Below, in pieces: positions 1 to 6,030 of a stretch of DNA of 10,524 nt. The DNA is from Sulfurimonas sp. Lineage in GTDB: Bacteria > Campylobacterota > Campylobacteria > Campylobacterales > Sulfurimonadaceae. Within the stretch, counting starts at the first letter, position 1. Each line of letters starts with the position of its first letter. The notes beneath the pieces are model-generated. The model ran no database searches. It worked only from the letters and a program-made list of their open reading frames with translations, and was not told the origin of the DNA. The stretch lies in the NCBI GenBank assembly GCA_024762705.1, contig JANTGW010000020.1, positions 1 to 10,524 of the forward strand, written 5' to 3'. Both the position numbers and the translations under genes were made by a program.

Positions 1-365
1 ACTCTGCACTTGTTGAAAAGTTTTCCCAACTTGAAGAAGAGTATCAAGAACAACATCTTGAGCTGGAAAAACATCATGATTCTTTAAAGCTTTCAACTGA
101 TGAAAGCGAAGATAAAAAACTACAAAGAGATATCCTTAAAATTAAAAGTAATATAGAGAAAATACTACAGCAAAAAAAGGAAATATCCCAATACTCTGTA
201 AGTAAGAATAAAATTGTCAAATATTCTCATTTGCAAAAAGAGCTTGAAACCTTAGAAAAAGAGCTCAAAAAAGAGAAAAAAATCATAGCTCAAAATGAAA
301 AGGCATATATGTCAATGAGAAACTCTTTACTTAAAGCATTGACTGAAAAGAAGCAATTGCTGTGA
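1..365 (+). CDS. C-terminal part of an unidentified coiled-coil protein (5' end outside window)
   Basis: An open frame enters from the left edge (first complete codon at base 3) and ends at TGA 363-365, giving about 120 residues. The sequence is extremely rich in Glu, Lys, Gln and Leu with heptad-like spacing (for example EKFSQLEEEYQEQ near the start and KELETLEKELKKEKK near residues 80-94), so it is almost certainly a long alpha-helical coiled coil. No catalytic motif, membrane segment or cysteine is visible in this part. Coiled-coil tails of this kind occur in many unrelated proteins (chemoreceptors, SMC-like or structural proteins), so no function is proposed. It is followed after 51 bp by the GGDEF-EAL gene on the same strand; co-transcription is possible but not shown. 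Confidence 0.75.
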   Translation, partial: SALVEKFSQLEEEYQEQHLELEKHHDSLKLSTDESEDKKLQRDILKIKSNIEKILQQKKEISQYSVSKNKIVKYSHLQKELETLEKELKKEKKIIAQNEKAYMSMRNSLLKALTEKKQLL

Positions 366-371
366 AATGTA

Positions 372-400
372 AGATATTGTGATACAATAACAATATATCT
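372..400. promoter_or_regulatory. Inverted repeat and possible promoter ahead of the GGDEF-EAL gene
   Basis: ATATTGT (374-380) is complemented by ACAATAT (390-396). The same left arm can also pair with ACAATA at 384-389, because ACAATA occurs twice in tandem (384-389 and 390-395). A -10-like TACAAT lies at 383-388 inside the repeat, with no good -35, as is common for Campylobacterota promoters. It could be an operator over a promoter or a pair of alternative small hairpins. The DNA is AT-rich, so chance pairing is a real possibility. Confidence 0.3.
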
Positions 401-416
401 GACAAGGTTTTAAAGC

Positions 417-2264
417 ATGAATGAAAATATTAATTTTTACAACTTTATGCATAAGCAAATAGTTGTTATCATAGTGCTATTTTTGGGCACAGGTCCAGGC
501 TATATTATTATGAGTTTATTGTATGGCTCAAGTAGTGTTGAAATTTCATGGTTCTTGTTTTTTTTACTTTTATCTGTATGGGGATATAGCCTTTATAAAA
601 AATATTCTCCAAATATGACTATAAACCAAAAAGATATATGGCTGCAGCAGGTAAGATATTTTATGTTCATATATTTTTCTTTGTGGACACTGATGTTCTT
701 ATATTATATATCTAAAGATGATATAACTGCGCACTATATTGCAGTAGCAACACAGATAGGAAGTACGGTGGTAGCTTCAACGATCCTTGCTTCACAAAAA
801 AGACTTGTTTTAACGACAGTAGTTTTTCTAACGCTGCCTCTTGTTGTTTATTTTATTGCTATTGGCGAAATCTACTCTTATATCTTGGCATTTTTTAGTA
901 TTGTACTGAGTTCTGTTCTTTTGTATGCTGCAAAGAATACACATGATTATTTACTTAAAAGCAAATTTCAGGCCTATCATGACTACTTGACAGGACTTGG
1001 TAACAGGCGCTTTTTTATTGAACACTTAGACAGCTCAGTGAGAGAAAATGTAAATAAATACACTTACCTGCTCCTTATTGACTTGGATTACTTTAAGACA
1101 ATCAATGACACATTGGGGCATGATGTAGGCGACAAACTACTCAAAGAGGTTTCGCAAAGGCTAAAAGAGCTTTCTGAGAAATATAAAAATATAGTTGCAA
1201 GGTTAGGCGGAGACGAGTTTTGTATATTAAGCAGTGCCTTTGATAGCAAAGATACCTGTCTGATTCAGGCAAAAGAGTTTTCAAATAAGATTTTACAAAC
1301 TATAAAGGAAACTTACTTTATAGAAGACAGTACCCTGCATATAAGTTCAAGTATAGGTGTAAGTATCATAAACAATCCAAAGCTCAACGCAAATGATTTT
1401 CTAAAAGAAGCTGACATTGCGATGTATGAGGCTAAGAGCAATGGCAGAGATGATGTGATCATCTTCAATGACGAATTATGTAAACTCATAGAAAATAAAT
1501 TACAAATAGAGCGATTACTTCATTTCGCAATAGAAAAAAATGAAGTTTATTTACAATACCAGCCTCAAGTAAATGCCAAAAATAATATTGTCGGTTGTGA
1601 AGTTCTTACAAGATGGAACAATGCTACACTCGGAATGGTAAGTCCTGAGACATTCATAGGTGTAGCTGAAAGTACTGGCTACATCATAGAGCTGGGTGAA
1701 TATATTTTGGAAGAAGCTATAAAAACACTTCAACGATGGGAAAGCATGGACTTGCATTTGCATCAAATGTCTATAAACATAAGTGTGAGACAACTTTTAA
1801 ACAAAGATTTTATTTCAGTTGTTGAGCGTTTGTATAGACAGTATAATATGGCTGACTTTAGTACAAAATTGATTTTTGAAATCACTGAAACGAGTACATC
1901 TGAGGATTTAAAAAGACTTATTAAAATCATAAAAGAGCTAAGTAAGTTTAATATTCATTTTTCTATAGATGATTTTGGAACAGGATACTCATCATTAAGC
2001 TATATTCGCGATATTCCTGTGGTTGAATTAAAAATAGATCAGTCTTTTATAGCAAAACTTGAGGATAAACAACAGGCTTCTTTGGTAAAAAGTATCATAG
2101 ATATTTCAAAAAATTTAAACCTTACAACAATTGCTGAAGGTGTGGAAAAACAAGAGCAAAAAGATTACTTAATTCATATGGATTGCGATCTGTATCAAGG
2201 GCACCTTTTTTCTAAACCGCTTTTAAGGGATGAATTTGAAATATTGGTCAGAAGCAGTAGATAA
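417..2264 (+). CDS. Membrane-bound GGDEF-EAL protein (c-di-GMP cyclase/phosphodiesterase)
   Basis: A 615-residue inner-membrane signalling protein. About six hydrophobic helices (roughly residues 14-36, 43-60, 80-98, 105-125, 130-149 and 152-172) form an N-terminal membrane sensor of no family I recognise. The GGDEF domain starts at D189-x-L-T-G-L-x-N-R-R and carries an intact GGDEF at 264-268. The allosteric I-site RxxD is replaced by KYKN (255-258), so product inhibition at this site is unlikely. The EAL domain has the motif as EVL (E395) and keeps the expected metal and catalytic residues: N454, E488, D518-D519 in DDFGTGYSSL, K539, E574 and Q594. By family knowledge it should be able to hydrolyse c-di-GMP to pGpG; whether the GGDEF half makes c-di-GMP or only regulates is open. 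Start ATG 417 has AAGG at 404-407. There is no PAS or receiver domain, so the input is presumably sensed by the membrane part. Confidence 0.93.
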   Translation: MNENINFYNFMHKQIVVIIVLFLGTGPGYIIMSLLYGSSSVEISWFLFFLLLSVWGYSLYKKYSPNMTINQKDIWLQQVRYFMFIYFSLWTLMFLYYISKDDITAHYIAVATQIGSTVVASTILASQKRLVLTTVVFLTLPLVVYFIAIGEIYSYILAFFSIVLSSVLLYAAKNTHDYLLKSKFQAYHDYLTGLGNRRFFIEHLDSSVRENVNKYTYLLLIDLDYFKTINDTLGHDVGDKLLKEVSQRLKELSEKYKNIVARLGGDEFCILSSAFDSKDTCLIQAKEFSNKILQTIKETYFIEDSTLHISSSIGVSIINNPKLNANDFLKEADIAMYEAKSNGRDDVIIFNDELCKLIENKLQIERLLHFAIEKNEVYLQYQPQVNAKNNIVGCEVLTRWNNATLGMVSPETFIGVAESTGYIIELGEYILEEAIKTLQRWESMDLHLHQMSINISVRQLLNKDFISVVERLYRQYNMADFSTKLIFEITETSTSEDLKRLIKIIKELSKFNIHFSIDDFGTGYSSLSYIRDIPVVELKIDQSFIAKLEDKQQASLVKSIIDISKNLNLTTIAEGVEKQEQKDYLIHMDCDLYQGHLFSKPLLRDEFEILVRSSR

Positions 2265-2350
2265 TGCAAAAAATGTTCCAACTTCTTTCTTCTCTTACAT
2301 TGTTTTCAGTTTTATTAGTCTACAATAAACAAAATTATTATATAAAATAG
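2264..2350 (+). CDS. Possible 28-residue hydrophobic micro-ORF
   Basis: ATG 2264-2266 overlaps the TAA stop of the GGDEF-EAL gene (2262-2264) by one base. The frame runs 28 codons to TAG 2348-2350. The peptide begins MQKMFQLLSSLTLFSVLLVY, one short hydrophobic helix, and ends in a polar lysine-containing tail. Stop-start overlap is consistent with translational coupling. Against it: there is no strong ribosome-binding site, and T-rich DNA readily encodes Phe/Leu/Ser/Val helices by chance. The stop lies inside the downstream palindrome. Treat as a candidate only. Confidence 0.25.
   Translation: MQKMFQLLSSLTLFSVLLVYNKQNYYIK
2300..2348 (+). promoter_or_regulatory. Candidate promoter region for the S4-trpD-tsaE-lptB-rpoN run
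   Basis: A T-rich stretch (2283-2316) precedes -10-like TACAAT (2321-2326), with TTGTTT at 2300-2305 as a weak -35 at a short 15-bp spacing. A second -10-like element, TATAAA or TAAAAT, lies at 2341-2348. Repeated T-tracts upstream of a -10 without a firm -35 are typical of Campylobacterota housekeeping promoters. This is the only sizeable non-coding gap ahead of six overlapped genes, so a promoter is expected here; the exact element is uncertain. Confidence 0.4.
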
Positions 2351-2367
2351 TAAATATTTACTATTTT
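2344..2367. repeat. Perfect 24-bp palindrome (candidate operator or hairpin)
   Basis: The half-site AAAATAGTAAAT (2344-2355) is followed immediately by its exact reverse complement (2356-2367), with further T residues at 2368-2369. It lies 22 bp before the preferred S4-gene start at 2390 and overlaps a -10-like TATAAA. Possible roles are a dimeric repressor operator or, as RNA, a weak 10-bp stem with a 4-base loop and U-tail acting as a terminator for the upstream gene. With only two G-C pairs the hairpin would be weak, which favours the operator reading slightly. Confidence 0.6.
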
Positions 2368-2389
2368 TTAAATGGGAAGTCAAAGGTTT

Positions 2390-2638
2390 ATGCGAATAGA
2401 TAAATTTTTAAACTCGGTAAATATTACAAAAAGACGATCAGTAGCACAGGATATGCTAAATAATGGCGTAGTCGAGATAAACGGCGTTGTAGCAAAGGCC
2501 AGTAAAAATGTAGAAGTTGGCAGTATCATCACCATTAATTACCTCAACGAATCAAAGAAATATGAAGTACTGCAGATTCCAACAACAAAATCAACACCAA
2601 AATCCTTGCAAGACAATTATATAAAGGAAGTTTCATGA
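2390..2638 (+). CDS. Small S4-domain RNA-binding protein, Hsp15/RqcP-like
   Basis: A protein of 82 residues that is essentially one S4 RNA-binding fold. The N-terminal pattern M-R-I-D-K-F-L with K14-R15-R16, followed by VEINGVVAKASKNVEVG, is the S4 core seen in ribosome-associated Hsp15 (HslR) and in RqcP (YabO), which binds stalled large subunits and helps RqcH add alanine tails. Members of the S4 family bind structured rRNA or tRNA. I prefer ATG 2390, which begins exactly at the conserved MRIDKFL and has GGGAAG (2374-2379) and AAAGG (2383-2387) upstream. The in-frame ATG at 2372 would add six residues and lacks a ribosome-binding site. The stop overlaps the trpD start as ATGA, so the two are translationally coupled. 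Whether it acts in stalled-ribosome rescue or heat-shock recycling is inference. Confidence 0.85.
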   Translation: MRIDKFLNSVNITKRRSVAQDMLNNGVVEINGVVAKASKNVEVGSIITINYLNESKKYEVLQIPTTKSTPKSLQDNYIKEVS

Positions 2639-3621
2639 CCTATGATGAAGCCACAAAAAAATTCACAGCACTTTTTAACCATGAGATGAATGATGAGCAG
2701 ATGCGGAATTTCCTCGTAGGTATGAAACTTGATGAAAGTACTCCTGTGGGTGTTATTGCAGCCGCTGCACATGTAATGCGCAGTTTTGCCATTCCTTTAC
2801 CGATTTCCAATGAACTAAGAGAAAGTGCTTTAGATATCGTAGGAACCGGAGGAGATAAAATAGGAAGCTTTAACATCTCTTCAACTGTAGCACTACTTGC
2901 TGCTTCTTGCGGGGCAACCGTTGCAAAGCACGGAAGCCGCTCCATAACTTCAAAAAGCGGTAGTGCAGACATGTTTGAAGCGCTCGGTGTGAGACTGGAC
3001 TTAAGCATAGAACAAAGTGCCAAACTTTTAGAAGAGACCGGTTTTACATTTATGTTTGCGCAAAATCATCATCCCGCTATGAAATTCATTGTACCGGTGA
3101 GAAAAAGTATTCCCGATAAGACTATATTTAATATACTCGGACCACTTACAAATCCTGCCAGTGTGAAAAAATCAATGCTTGGTGTATTTGACAAAGCCTT
3201 TGTGCCAAAAATGGCCGAAGCACTAAAGATAAATGGAGCCAAATCAGCTTTGGTCGTGAGTTCAAACGAAGGGATGGATGAGATCAGTATCAGTGATGTG
3301 ACATATGCTTCTTCGCTAAAAGATGATAAGACTGAGGAGTTTATCATAGATCCACAGCAATACGGCATAAAAAAAGCGCCTCTTGAAGCTATAATGGGTG
3401 GAGATGCGCAGGTAAATGCAAATATTTTGCAAAACATCTTTAATGACAGTGCAACAGATGCCCAAAGAGACATAGTGCTTATCAATACTGCGGCATCATT
3501 AATGGTAGATGGATTGGCACGGGATATTCAAGATGGACTTGAAATGGCGCGTGAAGCCATAGCAAAAACAAGGCCTAAAATAAAACTTAGGCAAATTATA
3601 GAGACATCAAACAAATTATGA
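2635..3621 (+). CDS. trpD: Anthranilate phosphoribosyltransferase
   Basis: This enzyme transfers phosphoribose from PRPP to anthranilate, the second committed step of tryptophan synthesis, in the cytoplasm. The 328-residue length is normal for stand-alone TrpD, without a TrpG fusion. The PRPP/Mg loop GTGGD is at 70-74, followed by N80-I-S-S. K98-H-G follows, then SKSGSAD. The NHHPAM segment (from N144) and R156 form the anthranilate side, and D215-E216 are the acidic metal-binding pair. The KHGN motif usual in the family reads KHGS here (Ser101), replacing an Asn that contacts anthranilate in solved structures. Start ATG 2635 has AAGGAAG at 2624-2630 and overlaps the S4 gene stop (ATGA); its own stop overlaps the tsaE start in the same way. 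No other trp gene is in the window, so trpD stands apart from the rest of its pathway here. Confidence 0.95.
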   Translation: MTYDEATKKFTALFNHEMNDEQMRNFLVGMKLDESTPVGVIAAAAHVMRSFAIPLPISNELRESALDIVGTGGDKIGSFNISSTVALLAASCGATVAKHGSRSITSKSGSADMFEALGVRLDLSIEQSAKLLEETGFTFMFAQNHHPAMKFIVPVRKSIPDKTIFNILGPLTNPASVKKSMLGVFDKAFVPKMAEALKINGAKSALVVSSNEGMDEISISDVTYASSLKDDKTEEFIIDPQQYGIKKAPLEAIMGGDAQVNANILQNIFNDSATDAQRDIVLINTAASLMVDGLARDIQDGLEMAREAIAKTRPKIKLRQIIETSNKL

Positions 3622-4034
3622 AAAAAAGCTATAAGTTAGGTTTGAATGAGTTGGATTCATTAGTGAATGATATGACTAATGAGTATAAAGAGGGTGTGGT
3701 CATTCTAAAAGGTGATTTGGCCGCAGGAAAAACTACATTGGTAAAGAAAATAGCAAATAAACTTGGAGTAAATGATGATGTGACCTCACCGACATTTTCA
3801 CTGCAACAATGCTATGGAGATAAACTGTTTCATTATGATATATACAACCATGGACTTGAGCATTTCATATCTTTGGGAATGCTTGAAGAACTTGAAAAAC
3901 CGGGATTGCATTTTATAGAGTGGGGGAATGATGATTTGGTGGAGATTTTACTATCTGCCGGGATTGAAACGATGACAATAGAAATAGAAAAAATTTTAGA
4001 CGATGCGAGAGAGTATAAAATATGCACACATTAA
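3618..4034 (+). CDS. tsaE: tRNA threonylcarbamoyladenosine biosynthesis ATPase TsaE
   Basis: TsaE is the P-loop ATPase that works with TsaB and TsaD to place the t6A modification at position 37 of ANN-decoding tRNAs. The protein has 138 residues, near the usual 140-155. The Walker A motif GDLAAGKTT is at 32-40, the family signature TSPTF at 56-60, HYDIY at 72-76, and the conserved FIEWG containing E101-W102 follows. No membrane segment is present. ATG 3618 overlaps the trpD stop (ATGA), so it is probably translated by coupling. Its 3' end overlaps lptB by 13 bases in another frame. tsaB and tsaD are not in the window. Confidence 0.95.
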   Translation: MKKSYKLGLNELDSLVNDMTNEYKEGVVILKGDLAAGKTTLVKKIANKLGVNDDVTSPTFSLQQCYGDKLFHYDIYNHGLEHFISLGMLEELEKPGLHFIEWGNDDLVEILLSAGIETMTIEIEKILDDAREYKICTH

Positions 4035-4744
4035 AAGCAACAGATTTAAAAAAGAGAATTAAAGATTTAGAAATAGTAAAGAGTGTCAGTTTGGAAGTCC
4101 ATAGTGGAGAAGTTGTTGGACTGCTTGGTCCAAACGGTGCAGGAAAAACGACAACTTTTTATATGATATGCGGGCTTGTTGAAGTTACAGAGGGTAAAGT
4201 CTATTTTGACGGTGAAGATCTTGTAGGTATGCCCTTACACCAAAGAGCGCTCAAAGGCATCGGTTATTTACCACAGGAAGCTTCTATTTTTAAAGATCTA
4301 AGTGTTGAAGACAACTTGATGATTGCCGCTGAAGTCGGTATTAAAGACAAAGCAGAACAAGAAGCACGCATCGTAGAATTGCTGGATATGTTCAATATTG
4401 AGCCGATACGCTACAGAAAAGGAATAAGCCTCAGTGGTGGAGAACGTCGACGTGTGGAAATAGCACGTGCACTTGTCAATAAGCCAAAGTTCTTACTCCT
4501 TGATGAACCTTTTGCCGGAGTTGACCCCATAGCGGTAATGGACATACAAAAAGTCATACACCAGCTTGTTTCATATGACATTGGTGTGCTGATTACCGAC
4601 CACAACGTACGTGAAACACTTGATGTTTGCGACAGGGTATATGTCATCAAGTCAGGTGAACTACTTGCCCAGGGAACAAGTGATGAAATCGGACAAAATG
4701 AAGATGTCCGTACACATTATCTCGGCGAGAGCTTTAAACTTTAG
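4022..4744 (+). CDS. lptB: LPS export ABC transporter ATP-binding protein LptB
   Basis: LptB is the cytoplasmic ATPase of the LptB2FGC transporter, which pulls lipopolysaccharide from the inner membrane onto the Lpt bridge. At 240 residues it matches the family length. All ABC motifs are present: Walker [10 protein letters not shown] 36-44, Q-loop Q85 in YLPQEASIF, signature [15 protein letters not shown] from residue 137, Walker B ending D161-E162-P163, and the switch His194 in TDHNVRETL. The LSGGERRR signature and FAGVDP after Walker B are characteristic of LptB rather than amino-acid importers such as LivF/LivG. It starts inside tsaE (13-base overlap) and ends 14 bases before rpoN; lptB-rpoN adjacency is widespread in Proteobacteria. 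The genes lptA, lptC, lptF and lptG are not in the window. Confidence 0.95.
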   Translation: MHTLKATDLKKRIKDLEIVKSVSLEVHSGEVVGLLGPNGAGKTTTFYMICGLVEVTEGKVYFDGEDLVGMPLHQRALKGIGYLPQEASIFKDLSVEDNLMIAAEVGIKDKAEQEARIVELLDMFNIEPIRYRKGISLSGGERRRVEIARALVNKPKFLLLDEPFAGVDPIAVMDIQKVIHQLVSYDIGVLITDHNVRETLDVCDRVYVIKSGELLAQGTSDEIGQNEDVRTHYLGESFKL

Positions 4745-4758
4745 GAGTTTATGAAACC

Positions 4759-6030
4759 ATGGGAGCATTAAGACAGACACAGGGAGTTGAAACAAAACAC
4801 AAATTGTCCAACACTCTGCGTAACTGGCTTCCCATACTTCACTCAAGCCTCTCTGATTTAGGCGAGGCGATGGCCCCTTTTGTCGAAGCGAATCCCGTTA
4901 TAGAGGTAAAATCAGGCTATGAGGAAGATTTTGAAAAAAGAATTCCAAAAAAGATCATTTCACGCGGTGTAAGTAACTCAAGAACAGAGCAGATAGAAGC
5001 ACTGACAATTCAAAACAGAACGCTTTTTGATGTTTTGGATGAACAACTCGGTGCTCCGCTTTTTCCTACGCCAATATCACAGAAAATTGCTTCTTTCGTA
5101 GTTGAAAACTTAGACGAGTATGGTTATTATGACGGCAATACAGAAGAGTTTTGTCAAAAAAACAACATAGACGAAGAAACCTTTGAAAAGATTCGTTTAC
5201 GCTTCTTACATATAGAACCTGTAGGTATCGCTGCAAAAGATCTGGCAGAGTCTTTTTTGTTTCAGCTTGATAATAGTGACATCAGCGATAATGCATACAA
5301 TCTAGCCGTCACAATCATCAATGATATGCAAAATATACATAGCTATTCAAAAGAAGAATCATTTAGTGAAGTAATGCATGTACTTTCAACATTTAAAAAC
5401 CCGCCAAATATAGAGTATCAGGAAGAATCAGCGCAGATAGTACCTGATCTGATGATATATTTTAATGACGAACAGCAAATAGAAGTCAAACTCAATGACG
5501 CTTACTATCCAACTATAAATATCGACACTTCTTATGGTGTAGAACATGAGTTTGTCACGCAAAAAATCAAAGAAGCTAAAAGTCTCGTAGATGCTCTTGA
5601 TATGAGAAAGGCAACACTTTACAAAGTAGGGCTGATGATAGTCGAGTATCAGTACGAGTTCTTTACAGGCGGACAAATTATGCCTTTGACGCTTAAAACT
5701 TTGGCTGATGAGTTTGGGCATAATCCATCAACGATCTCGCGTGCCATTGCAAACAAGTATATCGCCTGTGACAGGGGTATATTAGCCATGAAAGAGTTCT
5801 TTACAACGGCCATTGATGAAGATGTGAGTAATGCTGCTATAAAAGAGTATCTGGTAGGTCTTGTAAAAGAAGAAAGCAGAGAGAAACCTTTGAGTGACAT
5901 GAAACTGCTGGACTTGATACAAGAAAAATTCAAGGTCAAAATGGTTCGAAGAACCATAGCAAAATACAGAAAACAGCTTAATATCGCAGGCTCAAGCGAG
6001 AGAAAAAAACTTTATCAGCTAGGCATATAG
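4759..6030 (+). CDS. rpoN: RNA polymerase sigma-54 factor
   Basis: Sigma-54 directs RNA polymerase to -24/-12 promoters and needs AAA+ activators; in Campylobacterota it drives much of the flagellar hook and basal-body regulon. The protein has 423 residues, shorter than the roughly 480 of enterobacterial RpoN. The C-terminal DNA-binding part shows the helix-turn-helix with P323-S-T-I-S-R328 and the RpoN box VRRTIAKYRK at 396-405, one or two changes from the family ARRTVAKYRE. The middle part is the core-binding domain. Region I (about residues 10-48) is recognisable by LPILHSSLSDL and EANPVIE, but lacks the glutamine-rich run of classical region I. Start ATG 4759 follows AGGAG (4743-4747) at 11 bases; an out-of-frame ATG at 4751 lies between them. 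The stop shares one base with the next gene's GTG. Confidence 0.95.
   Translation: MGALRQTQGVETKHKLSNTLRNWLPILHSSLSDLGEAMAPFVEANPVIEVKSGYEEDFEKRIPKKIISRGVSNSRTEQIEALTIQNRTLFDVLDEQLGAPLFPTPISQKIASFVVENLDEYGYYDGNTEEFCQKNNIDEETFEKIRLRFLHIEPVGIAAKDLAESFLFQLDNSDISDNAYNLAVTIINDMQNIHSYSKEESFSEVMHVLSTFKNPPNIEYQEESAQIVPDLMIYFNDEQQIEVKLNDAYYPTINIDTSYGVEHEFVTQKIKEAKSLVDALDMRKATLYKVGLMIVEYQYEFFTGGQIMPLTLKTLADEFGHNPSTISRAIANKYIACDRGILAMKEFFTTAIDEDVSNAAIKEYLVGLVKEESREKPLSDMKLLDLIQEKFKVKMVRRTIAKYRKQLNIAGSSERKKLYQLGI

Noticed and set aside
2372..2389. Earlier in-frame ATG for the S4 gene
   Set aside because: It lacks a ribosome-binding site and directly abuts the palindrome, while ATG 2390 begins at the conserved MRIDKFL and has purine-rich sites upstream.
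2640..3485. Minus-strand ORFs of 127 and 138 codons opposite trpD
   Set aside because: trpD has complete catalytic motifs throughout; the antisense frames are Ser/Ala-rich shadows without motifs.
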